The notes beneath the pieces were generated by a model, which was not told where the DNA came from, did no database searches, and saw only the letters and a program-made list of their open reading frames with translations. From contig WJXW01000009.1 in assembly GCA_015832175.1 (NCBI GenBank), positions 1,240,001 through 1,304,000 on the forward strand: DNA of 64,000 nucleotides. Direction: 5' to 3'. This document shows positions 1 through 12,412 of this stretch, piece by piece. This DNA comes from Paraphaeosphaeria minitans. Its lineage: Eukaryota; Ascomycota; Dothideomycetes; Pleosporales; Didymosphaeriaceae. Made by a program: the position numbers and the translations under genes. The first letter of the stretch is position 1; every line of letters begins with the position of its first letter.

Positions 1-1776
1 AAGCGTCGGAAGACTCGCAGACAGCAGCAGAGTGTGTCTTATTGCGCTTATACTGTCACGGCCACGTGAACTAACTGGTCATTCAGCTTCATCAAGGAAC
101 AGCTCAGCCTTGAAGCTGAGGCCCGCGAGGCTCTCCCATACGTGAGTCGCATCAACACTCGATGGCCGGCCTCGACTGACGCATGCCAGCAATTTGATAC
201 TTGTACTCGCGATCTCGGACCTTTGCGCCAAGGACTCTATTCGTGCCTCGATTGCAACCCGCCACCGGCAAGTTTGTCAGACCCGTATCAGCCGGCTGCT
301 GTCTGTTACGCTTGCTCCATCTCGTGCCACGGCGAGCATGCGCTCGTCGAGCTCTTCAACAAGCGCAACTTTGTCTGCGACTGTGGCACTACGCGCCTAC
401 CTGAGACGACACCATGTACCCTGCGTATCAACTCCGAGACAGGTCAGAAGGGCGGCGTGACCCGAGAAGAGCCGGCTGCGGGTAACAAGTACAACCAAAA
501 CTTCCGAAACAGGTTCTGCGGATGCAGCGAAGAGTACGACCCACATCAGGAGAAGGGAACTATGTTCCAGTGTCTGGGACTCGGCACGGTAGAGGATGGT
601 GGTTGTGGTGAGGACTGGTGGCATCCCGAATGCGTTCTTGGACTCTCTAGGGAAGAGTACCAGAAGAGCATCGAGGAGCCGGAGGGAGAGCAAAAAGATG
701 AAAATGCGAAGACCAACGGTATCACAAAAGACGTCAGCGTGACACGACTTGAAGAAGATGCTGGAAGAGATCCGGATGCACGAAGACCCTCTGTCATAAC
801 GGCTATTGCTGCAGGTCTGCCTACTGAAAACGGTGTCGATGGAAATGACATCGTTGCAACCGCCGAAGAAGAAGAGGAGGATGAGGAGGAAGATGATACA
901 CCGTTGCCTCCGGGCTTCCCTGCAGAGGACGACTTTGAATACTTCATCTGTCACACGTGTCTCAAAGCGTTCCCCTGGATCAAGAAATACGCCGGCTCTC
1001 TTGGCTTCCTCCCACCAGTGTATTTTGGTGGCCCCCACAACCAAGCGAAAGCTCAGGACGCACCCGCTTATTTGAACGGAACCACCAGCGGCGACTCTAA
1101 GAAACGCAAAGTAGACGACGATGAGAATATTACACCCACAGGACCCATGGGCCCTCCTAAGAGGCAGAAGTCCGAGGACCCCGCAACCACACTGTCGTCC
1201 ATCCCAGAAGATGCACCCAGCACTACTCTCACATTGTCATCCAAGAAAGCTGACCCCGCCGCCACCACCGTACCGGCGTGCAAGCTCTCGTCTCTGTCCC
1301 CTCTTCCCGCACAAGCCCTCAAGACTCCCTTTTCTCTCTTCCTAAAAGCCGACTTCCACGCTTATCTCTGCCATTGCGCAACTTGCTTCCCCCTTCTCAA
1401 GCCACACCCTCAACTTCTTGACGAAGAAGACGTCTACGAGCCGCCCATCTCAGAAGAAGGCAACGACGCGGCCGGATCGGTCGGCACAGGCTCGCTACTC
1501 GAGCGTGGCGAAGCGGCGTTCAGCAACATGGACCGCGCGAGGGCCATCCAGGGTGCCATGGCGTTTGCCCACCTGAAAGATGGGCTCAAGACATTCTTGA
1601 AACCGTATGCAGATGAGGGGAAGGCGGTGGGCGCTGAGGATATCAATGTGTTCTTCCAGAAGCTAAGGGGTGATGATGCGGCGATCAAGGAAGCAGCTGA
1701 TGGTGCGAAGAGAAATCAGGATGACGACCGGGACGGGACAGGTGGGGATGGCAGGAAGGAGCAGAGTGGATACTAG
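1..1776 (+). CDS. UBR-box/PHD E3 ubiquitin ligase, UBR7/Mlo2 family (5' end missing)
   Basis: The gene enters the window already in coding sequence. Exons as I read them are 1-31 (partial), 87-141 and 190-1776, with a 55 bp intron at 32-86 (branch CTAAC, acceptor CAG) and a 48 bp intron at 142-189. The exon joins restore the UBR7-family run FIKEQLSLEAEAREALPYQF just before the UBR box. The UBR-type zinc finger follows, Cys-rich from CTRDLGPL to CDCGTTRL, then a PHD-like finger (CGCSEEYDP ... CGEDWWHPEC). A long acidic linker and a conserved C-terminal part (second Cys cluster LCHCATC, then KTFLKPYADEGKAV) complete it. UBR7 proteins bind N-degrons or histones and act as E3 ligases; the substrate here is unknown. 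An apparent in-frame start at 142 is GTG inside the intron donor, not a real start. The first exon(s) lie upstream of the window. Confidence 0.88.
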
Positions 1777-2169
1777 GGCGAGCGCAAGAGCGTATCTTGC
1801 CTATATGACTGCTCGGGTGGAAACGTTGCTTACCGGGTGCCAATCAGTTGCCTTGCTGGGCGCTACATGCGAACATGAATCAGCGATGAGTTGCATATTT
1901 GCAATCCACCACACGAGTGAATGAAGTTTTTAACATCCTCTGCACTTTCATGACAGCATACGTGAATGAGATATAACATTCCGCCATACGTTCGAAGGTT
2001 CGCTAACTAGCTATGGATCCATTCTCCTTCAACCTCTCTATGTGATGCATCGCAAGACTGGCTGATGCTTTAGCCCATATACGCCATACCCACAAACCCC
2101 TCAAGTATTTCTAATGCTACTGGGTAGTCCTACATGCCTGAACGCCGGTCTTTCAAATGCGAAGAGTTT
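1777..2169. other. Convergent 3' intergenic region, UBR7-like / ATG9
   Basis: 393 bp between two convergent stop codons. It presumably holds both 3' UTRs. I see no ORF, repeat or RNA gene in it. Confidence 0.5.
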
Positions 2170-4855
2170 TCAAACGCCAGCCCCTCCAGTGCGACCCTCG
2201 GCTTGCGCTCGTGAGAATTGATGCAGCAGCTGAAGCACACCTCCTCGGGGTGCCGCTAGTGTCTCATCCTCGGTCTCGTCATCCTGCTGAGGTTGCCACG
2301 ATTCAGATACCATGCTCTCCTCAGGTACTGCAAGTGGTTGGAAAGATGATCGATGACGACCTTGCGGTCCTTGCCGCGGCGACCTCCCCATCACGGAACC
2401 CAAGGGTTGGTGAATGGGATCCAGGAGTACGGAGCTCATAGGATCCCCTCGTTCAGGCGCAGGTCCATGTCGCCCTGCGCGACGGTTGAAGGGTTGGCGA
2501 CCCGCGGGGCCTCTGCTGGTTCCATGGGCGTCTACCGGGGATGGGGATTGTGAGGCAGGGTTATAGTGAGTCGGGAACTGTGGCGGGGGGTGAAAGCGGG
2601 CAGTGTGGCCACGCCCAGTTGTAGTCGCATACGTCTCCATGAAACCATGGTAAGAAGCCATCATCTTATTATCGTTGGCCATGAAGTAGTCTTCGCGGAG
2701 TTCATTGTGCTGTCGACCTCTTCTATTCGCAGGGAGGTTGTTCTCGCCCTTCTTGAAAGGAAACATCGAGTACGAACAGACAACCCCCAAACCATCAACG
2801 ACGATGGAGAACTCGCGGAAAAAGTCGACAATCCGGTCGCTGCACTTGGGAAGCCGAAACATGAGTATGAAAGGCGTGATCAAAATGCTGAGCATCTCTT
2901 CCATATAAAGAAGAATTTTCGGTTGGTATAATTGCGCAAACTCCTCCCGCACTTCGTCAGTATGCAGCCTATCATGCCACGAAGCTGGCTCGTATCGAGT
3001 GTGGTAAATTACGGTATCGATGTAGTAGGCGGGATCTGCAACCTGATCTTCTTGAGGACTACTTCCACGAGCTGCTAGGTAAACGCCACTTAGCAGAGTC
3101 ATGTAGAACAAAGCAGTCCTTCCAGGGGTGATTTCGAAATTGAGGAACAGTTCGGAGTCGAAAAGAGTTATGAGTATGAGAACGGAGCAGAAACCACCGG
3201 TCACAAATGCTATAAAAGAATACAACATTTCCATCTTGACTTTGGGGAATTGCTGTAGGTACAGATTAGCGGCCGGGTATGCCATGTTTCTGCGACGATT
3301 GAACAAATGGGGTAGCTCGTTGAACTCGCGGAACCTCCACTGAGCGAATGGTGTAAAGTCGCGATCGCCGAGCATGGAAGGATTTTTGTGATATTCCTAG
3401 GAACGTAAGATGATTAACTGTCAGACTATGGAAAAGACGTACAGTGAAGCGTGCGAATAGGTATGACGCAAGGAAGTAGGTTACGGCGAAAGGAGCGCAA
3501 AGCACACTGAGAAATCCTGTGTACATCAAGCGGGTCCTCAGCGTTGCGACGAGGTTTCGTCGGTTCCTTTCTCTCAGAAAGTCTTGGTTGAAAGAGCCAT
3601 TAGGGCCACTGAACACAAAATCCATGATGGCGAGATTGACATGAAACCTCGTCGTCTCCGAGAAAATAAACCTGTTCCCTAAGAATGGAATAGGTATGCT
3701 GACGTCCAATATCTCCTTGTTGAACAGGGCTATAAGATAATTATCGCGCCGCATGAGACGGCTTGCAATATCCACTGCATCGAGCCGTTGTCGGCTTCGT
3801 GAGTCTAGCAGCTTCCGAACTTCAGGCGTTAGATTCGATGCAGTCGTAAGGTTTGCGTCGCGCAGCGCCATGATTCGGCCCACGACATGTTGCCATTGGA
3901 CGGTTTGAATATCTCGATCGGGTATCTCCAACAGATAGTGGTAAAAGTCATGCATCGCCTGCAATCTCGGGAATCTGCCCACAAGTTTCACTATTGACCA
4001 CAACCAGTAGACGATGAACGAGCAGAGGGCTAGCCACCAGATCCCGTGTATATTGTGCATGCACTTTGGCTGCATGACCTCACTCAGTTTGTGACTGCCA
4101 GACAGCTTACTATAGTCGATACACCACCCAAGGAAGGTCAAGAAGCCAATGACAAAGGCAGTCTGCAAGAGCATCAAGAGCTTGCGCAAGAGGATCGCAT
4201 ATATGCCACTTCCAGTGTAGTAATCGTACACCTCGGCCAGGAAGTTATCCAGGTCATCGGTCTGATTGACCCAAAGCCACATGGCTCTCTCTTTCGGATC
4301 CGATGTATATTGCTCGGGCCTAGCCGATGTTCTCCAGGTACAAGGCGCAGCACCTCTCTGCCCATCATCGTGTAGACGGTGCTGTCGTCGCGTCGTTTCC
4401 CACTGTGCTCGCGTGTGGCGCGTAGACGGACCCGGCACGGGTGGAGGAAGACCCTCGGTCGGCTCGGTCCTAGTGGTATTCGGTGAAGCCACCCCGTCTT
4501 CGAGGAGGAGTGACTGCGGAACATCGTCGTCGTCGTCAGGCGGTAGAGGGCGCGACGAGACGGGCTGACGCCATGCTGCACCTCTGCTGGCGGTATTGAT
4601 GCCCGGTGAGGCTCGGTCGTCGTGTTGCGCAACAGACGCGGCGCTTTCCGTCATTCGCTCTTGTGCAGCTTCATCCAGCAGATGCTCCAAGTCCAGGTCC
4701 TCAAAGCGCGCATCGAGGTTCTCGTTGTCGATGTCCATGGTGCTGCGGGTGCCCGCTGAGGACGAGCGATAGCGGTGGTGGGGGTTCAGAGGTTCAGTGT
4801 AGTAGGGCTCGTCGGAGGCAGAAGGGAGGATTCTTGAGAACAAGTTGGACGCCAT
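2170..4855 (-). CDS. ATG9: Autophagy protein ATG9 (lipid scramblase)
   Basis: Two exons, 4855-3443 and 3396-2170, give about 879 residues, normal for filamentous fungi. The 47 bp intron (GTACGT to CTAG) joins ...LFARFT to EYHKNPSMLGDRDFTPFAQW, an ATG9 hallmark. The first ~200 residues are disordered and acidic/serine-rich. The conserved core starts near KERAMWLWVNQTDDLDNFLAEVYDYY and contains several membrane helices (for example LLMLLQTAFVIGFLTFLGWC, LCSFIVYWLWSIVKLV, SVLCAPFAVTYFLASYLF and the helices after YSFIAFVTGG). The motif KILLYMEEMLSILITPFIL precedes a long disordered Pro/Arg-rich tail. ATG9 is the only multispanning core autophagy protein; it scrambles lipids between leaflets of ATG9 vesicles and the growing isolation membrane. 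It is transcribed divergently from COG6. Confidence 0.95.
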
Positions 4856-5191
4856 CAGGCTGGGTAGTCCTTATCTAAGGCAGCGGCGGGGACACCGTCC
4901 AGTGGCTCCGGCGTCTGCGCCGGGCGGTAACAGGGCTAAGAGTACCGAGTTGTGCTTGCTACAGGAAACAAGCAGATGTGACTATTCACTTCACCCATCG
5001 CCACAGAGTCTGAGACAATGTTAGGGTGACCGTGTCGGCGTGACGGCGGCGGGAGTGTGAATGCACCTGTCACGCGTCATACGCCCGGCCTTTGAGCTAA
5101 GCTAGGTTAAGTACCCTTCGGCAATCGGAGGAAGGTGCAACCGACCTCCGTGCCCTATCCCGCACGTGTCCAGACCTCCCGCTGGTCCACC
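4856..5191. promoter_or_regulatory. Shared upstream region of ATG9 and COG6
   Basis: 336 bp separate the two divergent start codons, so promoters and 5' UTRs of both genes must lie here or overlap the genes. I see no single motif that I can name with confidence. The assignment rests on geometry only. Confidence 0.4.
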
Positions 5192-7332
5192 ATGGCGACC
5201 AGCTACTTTGCAGAGCGTGCTACCCCAGCCTCGCAGGACCTTCTTTCGCCGGCTTCTCCCGCCCCCGGAGCTGCTTCCCGTGGATCCAATGCTCTCTCGG
5301 CCAGGATTACCAGCGTACTCTCTGCATCTTACGCTGACCTTGAAATTCGTGACGCCCTGGAAACGCTCGATGCTCGTGGAGTCCAGAATACGGCCGACAC
5401 CAGACGACAGCTCCGGCTGGATGTCCAGAAGGAGGTCATTCAGTGCAATGGAGAGGTCGTCAAAGACTTTGGCCAAGTTGCCGAGGTTTGTGTTCAACAT
5501 ATCCATTCAAGACGTGCATTGGCTGACGTTTGCAGCAACTAAAACGCATAGGGACTGCGATCAGCAGCTTGAACAAGTGCTGCGATGAAATGCGTGGCCA
5601 TATTGCGGCGGCAAATCGCGAGACTGGGCCTGTTCTAGAGGAGGCCACAAGCCTTATGCAACAGAAGAAACAAGCCGAGACAAAGCAGCAAATCTTGAAC
5701 GCCTTCAACTCACATTTTCTCATATCCGAAGATGAGATAACCATCCTGACGTCCACTGCTGAGCCGGTGAACGAGGAGTTCTTCCAGACTTTGACAAGAG
5801 TCAAGAAGATTCACCATGATTGTCAGGTGCTCCTAGGAACTGAGGATCAAAGGCTGGGTCTTGAGGTACTCGAGCGAAGCTCTAGGCAAATCAATGCAGC
5901 CTACCAGAAGCTATACCGCTGGATCCAGCGGGAGTTCAAGACGCTTGATCTTGAAAATCTACAGATCAATGCATCGGTCAGGCGATCTCTGCGTGTACTG
6001 GCAGAGCGGCCGACGTTGTTCCAAAACTGTCTCGACTCTTTCGCGGAAGCCCGCGAAAACATCTTGTCCGACTCCTTCCACGCGGCACTGACTGGTCATA
6101 CATCGGAATCCCAAAATCTTGTAACCAAGCCAATTGAGTTTCAAGCTCACGACCCTCTGCGGTACGTTGGTGACATGCTTGCATGGGCGCACTCTACTAC
6201 AGTTTCAGAGAGGGAAGCTTTGGAGGTCTTGTTTATCTCCGATGGCGACGAGATTAAGCGATCTATCCAAGCGGGACTTGAGAGTGAGCCTTGGCTACGC
6301 GAAGAGGGTGAACGGGAGGTCTTTGACGGAAGAAAGGCTCTGAACCAGCTGGTAAGCCGGGATCTAACTGGGGTTGCTCGACTGCTACGTCAACGTACAG
6401 AGCAAGTCATACAGAGCCACGACGATGCTACATTGGCTTATAAAATTGCGAACTTGATCGGCTTCTATAACAGTACTTTCGTCAAGCTTCTTGGAGCTGG
6501 TTCCGAGGTTTTGGAGGTTTTCGATGCGCTTGAAAGCTCAGCAATGCGGCAGTTCCGTGCCAATATGCGAGACCATGTTGCCGCAGTGCAAGGCGATCTG
6601 GCGGTTGCGCCTGCTAATCTTTCACCTCCGGATTTCCTGGAAGAAGCTCTGCAGATGCTTCGCACCCTTGCAAAGAGCTATGATACGTCTATTGCGCCGG
6701 TCGATAGCAACGACGATGGCTTCCATACCGTCCTTGCCGAGATACTCGATCCCTTCATGAGCGGCTGCGAAAACCTAGGGAAAGGCTTGGCGGCACCCGA
6801 CAAAAATATCTTCGCTCTCAACTGTTTGATGGCAGTCAAGACAGCACTGACCCCTTACTCATTTGCTAAAGACCGATTGAGCGAGCTCGAGGACACGATC
6901 GGCGAGCATACTGCGCAATTGGTGGAATACCAGCATCAGTATCTCACATACACTTCGGGTCTCGGCACTCTGCTCGAAGCTCTGTCTGACATCTCTAACA
7001 CGGCAGAGAGTCTGAAAACTATACCTGAGCTAGACGCTTTCAAGCCAGACGCTTTAGTGGGTGCAAGCCAGCAGCTTGATGAGTTCCTCCCATCGGCTCT
7101 GATTGATGCAGCAGAGAACCTTAAGCGGTTGCAAAACAGAACGATTGTGCAAAACATTACGGGGGAGGCAGCGGAACGATTCTGCGAAGAGTTTGAATTT
7201 GTAGAAAGCAAGGTGGTGGCTGCAGATGACTTGCTGTACAGAGAAGAGGAAGATGAGCAAGATGAGACCACCACGGCTCTACGGAACCTCTTCCCTCGAA
7301 CCAGCGGGGAGATCAGAGTGCTCCTCAGCTAA
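5192..7332 (+). CDS. COG6: Conserved oligomeric Golgi complex subunit 6
   Basis: Start ATG at 5192 sits in a good context (CCACCATGG). Exon 1 is 5192-5485, a 50 bp intron (GTTTGT to TGCAG, branch CTGAC) follows, and exon 2 is 5536-7332. The total is about 696 residues, typical of fungal COG6. The N-terminal part ([28 protein letters not shown] ... [13 protein letters not shown]) and the join to [19 protein letters not shown] form the family's coiled-coil region. The helical rod follows ([17 protein letters not shown] ... and [14 protein letters not shown]), with the C-terminal helical domain after it. COG6 belongs to lobe B of the COG tether, which works in intra-Golgi retrograde vesicle traffic. 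It is head to head with ATG9 and convergent with the BolA gene. Confidence 0.93.
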
Positions 7333-7484
7333 GCTAGAAATGCTATAGAGCTATTCCAACCAATGCACCGATATCCAACTCTTGCAACCCTTTCCATGCG
7401 CTCTGGATCCTTGACTTGTCGTGAGCCAGTCGTACATCCGTTTCATTCGTGATCATGTACATTGTGTCGTTTGGCGAATCTTTC

Positions 7485-7892
7485 TCAAGCTGGCTTCTTC
7501 TTCTCCCACTCTTCAGGCGTGTGACACTTGGGCGTCCAAGCATGTATCGCCGCAATTTCCTCTTTGAGGACTCCGTTGACCAAGCGATGTCTAGCCAGCG
7601 TTGTCTTTTTGGCGAACTGAGGGGATACTATGATCGCCTCGAACATCTGCCCGCATCCACCTACATGACTCATCAGCCAGTGCGTCCTCGAGCTAAACGT
7701 GTTTGGGTCATGGCTTTGAAGCTTCTATTCCCATGTTTGCAGTTACCTTCAAATTGAATACTTACCGCTCATATCCTCGATCTCCACATGGGTCGCGCCC
7801 AACCCCTGCTGCAGCTTCTGTTTGATAGCATCTGGCGTGATGCCACTGTTGGCTGCAGTCTGCGCCGCCTCGGAATCCGTCCTTGCACTCAT
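7485..7892 (-). CDS. BOL2: BolA-like protein (Fra2/BOLA2 type)
   Basis: Exon 1 is 7892-7766 and exon 2 is 7660-7485, separated by a 105 bp intron (GTAAGT to TGTAG). The join gives [22 protein letters not shown]. With the ATG at 7892 the protein is 100 residues. An in-frame ATG at 7955 would add 21 residues that look unlike the family, so I prefer the inner start. BolA hallmarks are the Cys of GGCGQ and the His of ARHRLVN, plus the C-terminal [13 protein letters not shown]. Fra2-type BolA proteins pair with monothiol glutaredoxins and coordinate a [2Fe-2S] cluster in cytosolic/nuclear iron sensing. The gene converges with COG6 and diverges from NIF3. Confidence 0.88.
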
Positions 7893-8172
7893 TTCGCTGG
7901 TAGGATAGACTGTCAGGTTGTTCAATTGCTTGTAGAGGTTGTGGCGAGGGTCCATTCGATATTACAAACGCAATGATGGTTTGCAGGGTTTGGATCTGAT
8001 AAATGCTTATCAGATGGCGGGACACTGTGGGCCGGAGGTTTTACTAATTAGGCGTTTTGGAGGAAACAGCGGGTGACGTGCGTGGGTCTGTGCGGTGCGT
8101 GCAGCATTGGAGCGCGTCGTTGGCGCGAATAAGGGCGTATTTTGGCATGAAGGTGGGGTAGCTGCGACATTC

Positions 8173-9493
8173 ATGTTTTCTGCAACTGTAAGGAGGGCAG
8201 TCAGTATGAGTTCAACGACTAGCTCTGCGCCGTTTTCGAGGGCTGTGGTGCGGGCTGTGAAGAAGCTGTAAGTGTCAATTCCTCCATCCGTCTTTCCAAG
8301 CCCAAGAGCATTGGGGTGCAGTTGTAGCCACAACTGCACAAGCCCAGAAACTTTCAAGGAGCTTGCGAATGGATTGGATGTTCCTTCAAGGTATAACGAG
8401 CCTGCAGCTAACATCAATTAGCTACCCGCAAGCCCTCGCAGACAACTCCTGGGATAACACCGGGCTCCTCCTCGAAGCGCCCTTCGTCCCCTCGCGCCGC
8501 CAATCGAACAATGTCCTCCTTACGATCGATCTCACTAAAGCGGTTGCTGACGAGGCGATTGCGCTCAACTCGTCTGTAATTGTCGCGTACCACCCTATCA
8601 TATTCCGTGGTCTAAAATCCATTACCCTTGCAAATTCGCAGCAACAGACGCTGCTTCGATTAGCAAGCCATGGAATCAGTGTATACAGTCCGCATACGGC
8701 AGTGGATGCAGCTCCGGGAGGGCTGGGAGACTGGTTGGCGGACATCGTGACAGGCAGCAAGAAGAATCCAGAGCCAGAAGATTCCGAATCGGGCTCAGAG
8801 GCAGGAAAAACACCGAAGAAGGAAGATGATGATCCATTCGTGGAGGACAAGCGACCGAAGCGACCGACATGGGCGCTTGCGCACCACCCGTCGTCAATGC
8901 AGACAACACTCCGTCTGGGAAATCAATCCACGCCTCTGTCAGCGATACCTCATACTCGCAAGCCCATCATCCCGCAATCGCCGGAGCTGGAAACACATCC
9001 CGGTGCCGGCATGGGTCGCGTCGTTACCTTCGACACACCCCAGCCCCTCCCTGCACTACTCGACCGCATCGGCCGCGGCCTCAACAACCCGAAAGGCTTC
9101 CCCATCGCCATACCACAGACCGCAGACATGTCTGAGATCACCATACGTAGTGTAGGTATCTGCGCTGGATCAGGTGCTTCGCTCTTGAGCAACCTCGATG
9201 TTGACCTACTCTTCACGGGAGAGATGAGCCACCACGAGGCGCTTGCCGCGGTTGAGAAGGGCCAGGTTGTGATCAATCTGTTCCACAGCAACTCCGAGAG
9301 GGGCTTTTTGAGCGACGTGCTTATGGACCAGCTGGACGATGCAGTCGAAGAGGAGTGGAAGAAGCTGCGTGATGAGGAATCTGGTGCCGAGGGATTGGAG
9401 GAGGCGCTGGCAGATGTAGATTTCGAGATCATGCTTAGTGAGGTGGACAGGGATCCGTATGGGATTGTGGTGTTGAACAATGATGGTCAGTAA
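8173..9493 (+). CDS. NIF3: NIF3/DUF34 family metal-binding protein
   Basis: Exon 1 is 8173-8267 (MFSATVRRAVSMSS..., basic and Ser-rich, compatible with a mitochondrial presequence). A 154 bp intron (GTAAGT, branch GCTAAC, acceptor TTAG) leads to exon 2 at 8422-9493. The join gives VKKL-YPQALADNSWDNTGLLLE. Family motifs are AYHPIIFRGLKSI, HTAVDAAPGGLGDWLA, GICAGSGASLL, TGEMSHHEAL and NLFHSNSERG; the His, Asp and Glu residues in these build the di-metal site. About 70 residues near the middle (KNPEPEDSESGS...) are a charged insertion typical of fungal members. The biochemical role of NIF3 proteins is unsettled, so no reaction is assigned. A second in-frame ATG 33 bases downstream would remove the presequence and could give a cytosolic form. 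Confidence 0.92.
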
Positions 9494-9900
9494 CGACTGC
9501 GTTGCTGAATTAGAACATTAATGCATACCGCAAGGTTCTGTCACACGCTGTGGAAAGTCAGACTGTTTTTCGTTGTATCTATCTCATAGTGTAGATGATT
9601 GCGTTTTGAACTCTCGATGCATGCTTGCTCACGCTTGCATCGTTGCATGCACACCTATATCTGATAGCGGTATCATACTCGCAAAAGCGTAGAGGTGAGC
9701 TCGCCCAACCTTCCAAGACTAGTGTCGCATTCGGCGCTCGTTTACCTGACACACAACACGTAGCCTTGTTCCGCAAAGCATACCCCCACCAAGCCGCAGA
9801 CACTTGGCTTTTTTTCTTCTCATTAACTTTTTCTGATATATCTATTTTATTCAGGAGCAAGTTGATATCGATAGCCGCCACAGCTGCAACAGCAGCAACA
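9494..9900. other. Intergenic region, NIF3 to tRNA-Asn
   Basis: About 400 bp, T-rich towards the tRNA. It holds the NIF3 3' UTR. No supported gene. Confidence 0.4.
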
Positions 9901-9991
9901 TCCTCCGTGGCGCAATTGGCTAGCGCGTCTGACTGTTAAACCAAACGGTTCGGCGATCAGGAGGTTCGTGGTTCGAGCCCACGCGGGGGAG
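9901..9991 (+). tRNA. tRNA-Asn (GTT), with intron
   Basis: The acceptor strands TCCTCCG (9901-9907) and CGGGGGA (9984-9990) pair, with discriminator G at 9991. The D arm (GCGC...GCGC), anticodon stem TCTGA/TCAGG, anticodon GTT at 9935-9937 and T arm CGTGG-TTCGAGC-CCACG are all present. A 17-nt intron lies at the canonical site one base 3' of the anticodon (9939-9955, ambiguous by one base). Both internal promoters, the A box in the D arm and the B box GGTTCGAGCCC, are intact. It looks functional. Confidence 0.95.
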
Positions 9992-10003
9992 TTTGGCAGC
10001 TGC

Positions 10004-10009
10004 TTTTTT
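10004..10009 (+). terminator. Pol III terminator of tRNA-Asn
   Basis: A run of six T begins 13 bases after the tRNA 3' end, followed by a second T run at about 10013-10017. This is the expected oligo-T stop for RNA polymerase III. Confidence 0.75.
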
Positions 10010-11235
10010 GAGTTTTTATGTGTCTGCTTGCATATAGGATAGCACCTGGCATTGGTGTTGCTAGGGCACAGTTCATCCTTACGTGGCTGAATGGATTCTT
10101 TTTGCGTAGCAATAAGGAACAGCTTGAACCGTGAATTTGCGTCCTCCACTCTGACCGGCGCAGTCGAGACTCGCAGCTTTTCTAGTCAATGACGAACTCA
10201 TGCAACCCTCTTGCAGACGAGCTGATAGGCTCACGCTGCAGGTTTGCAGTCAGTACTGAGGACACCACTTACCTTTTCCTTTTCTTCCGCCTTCTCGTTA
10301 TCAACCTGTTGACAGTATGAAAACCCGCAAATTGTCGTGTTCCCAATTGTTCAACGTATGTAGAAAATACCCCCTCGTTTCCTCGGCTCGATTTGCAATC
10401 ATATACCATCTACTTCGAGACGTCACTTACGCCGGTGAGTGTTCGACCTCGGGATGCTGGGACCATGGCCAACTTGTATTCTTCAATCTTGTCTGGTCAG
10501 ACATGTATCCTACACCTGCCAAGAAAGCCCTTCGCAAACCCTGAAGAGATTATAGAACACTCTCTTTACGTCGCTGATATGCTGCACCCAATGTTTAACG
10601 GATTTGTGCTCTGCACCTTACTCTAAATGCCATATACGACGCGACAAACTCTGTCCCAGGAAATTTCCTGGTCGTTTTCTCCAGTTCTGGGAAGACAAAC
10701 GAGGCCAAGAAGACGATTTTATCGAACTCAAAGTTCAAGGCCAATTCGTCAGTCGGTCCCACGTTCACCTTACCGAACATACGGGTTAGATTAGAGAATA
10801 TCACAAGAAATATGATCCAGGAAATACCATGTGGCGGTCAGCGTACAACAGGATGACTTTGCTGTCTGCATTGATGCATTCGATGGACACCCCACCTCCT
10901 CAAACTATCGTAGCGAGGTCAACGACTACACTCCATGGCTCTGCCTTCTGAGGCTGATCACCGGTGACGAATTCATGCTGGCCACCTGTCTTGGTACTGG
11001 TGTAGGAAGACAAGAGCCTTCCTTCGTATTCTGGTAGAACCAGAACTCTTCAATATGCGTGTAGAAAGAAGATGTGGTGGAAAACCATTGTAATTTGATT
11101 TACAAACCATCAAGCTTAGAGCCCAAATCTGGCGGTCTGTGTCTTCAGGACGATCCCTTCTTGGATCGGAACGCATGTTTGTTATTGTTTAATAAACACT
11201 CAATTCGTGTGGCCAGAATCGCATGGTGGGCAGCT
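10010..11235. other. Gene-poor flank of the transposon island
   Basis: 1.2 kb without a gene I can support. The longest open frames are 60-80 codons on both strands. None joins convincingly to another across good splice sites and none resembles a known family. Base composition is moderate and it does not look RIP-mutated. A decayed or fast-evolving gene cannot be excluded, for example on the minus strand at 10595-10804. Confidence 0.4.
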
Positions 11236-12412
11236 CAGCGCTGTTCACGTACCGTACAGTACGGACCGTACTCCCGTACGTACGGTGAAAGGGCCTGTAA
11301 GTACGTAAAAGTATAGCGGTCCGTACTAAGCACCATACGTACTTTATTTTTTTGAGCAGTACGTACAGGAGTGCAAAGGTAGAAAAGTACAAAAGTATTG
11401 GAATGCTATGTGTAATGGTTTTAAATGAATTATTATTTCAACACTAGCTAATCCTTGAGTGGTGCAGTTTAGGGCCTGTTCGGTGGGCGTGATCTCAAAT
11501 CGTGATCTGGGCTTGATCTCGCCCGGTTTCAGTAAAGCGCTGGCGTAGAATTTTTTGTTAGTGTAGCTATACAAATTGTTCTAAAGACCTGCTTCTAACG
11601 TACCTAAATTAACCTATGTTTCGTAACTACCTATCTAAAAGTCTTATCTTATTAAACTTTAGTGTTATTAATTAATCCTCTATACTAACTCTAAGTACTC
11701 TAGCGCGTAAAGTGTTATAAGAGCTCTTATAGAGCTTAACGCCTACTTTATTACTAATATTAACTTTTTTTTCTCTATTATAGACACTAGCGTTGTCTCT
11801 ATTAACGTTTATAGTGTTGCTAACGTCTAAAGGGAGCTAGGGTTAGAGTCTATAGTTACTATATATAATTAAGACGCTCCTCTTAGCGCTTATAGAGTAA
11901 ATAAAAGACTATAAGTAACGTGTAAATACTAGTTATAAAGTAATAGCGTAGCGCGTAGTAGCTAAAAAAGTAGCCTTAGTGTTTCTACTAGGCGTAGTGT
12001 TATTTATCTAGTAGTGTAAAAATTGCTATAATAGCTATAAGGTAGACTAGAAAGTCTAGTAAGAGCTAAATAACCTCTCTAGATTTACTATAAATAAGTT
12101 TAGTGTTATTATAAGAGATAGTTAGGCGCTAATAGAGTACTTTAAGAAACACCTAGACACTTAAAAATATTATATAAAGTCTCTAGCGTATAAGAACCTA
12201 CACTAGCGACTATTTAACAGTGTAATTACTAATAGAGCTAGGGCAAGAGATATTAATTAATTAATTAATTATAGTAATAGTTAAAGGTAATAGCAAGGAG
12301 AATAGTAATAAAGTAGAGACTTTAGGGCCTTATAAAAGGCGTGTAGAGATATTAACTATAGTAGAGAGATCTTATAAAAAAATAACTTTAGCTAATAAGT
12401 TAAGTAAGTAGG

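Noticed and set aside
397..1044. 215-codon minus-strand ORF opposite the UBR7-like gene
   Set aside because: Shadow of a real coding exon with family motifs on the plus strand.
7893..7955. Extended N-terminus of the BolA protein from the ATG at 7955
   Set aside because: The 21 extra residues do not match the family and an inner ATG with normal length exists.
10595..10804. 69-codon minus-strand ORF, possible exon of a membrane protein
   Set aside because: Reads plausibly but I could not extend it through good splice sites on either side.
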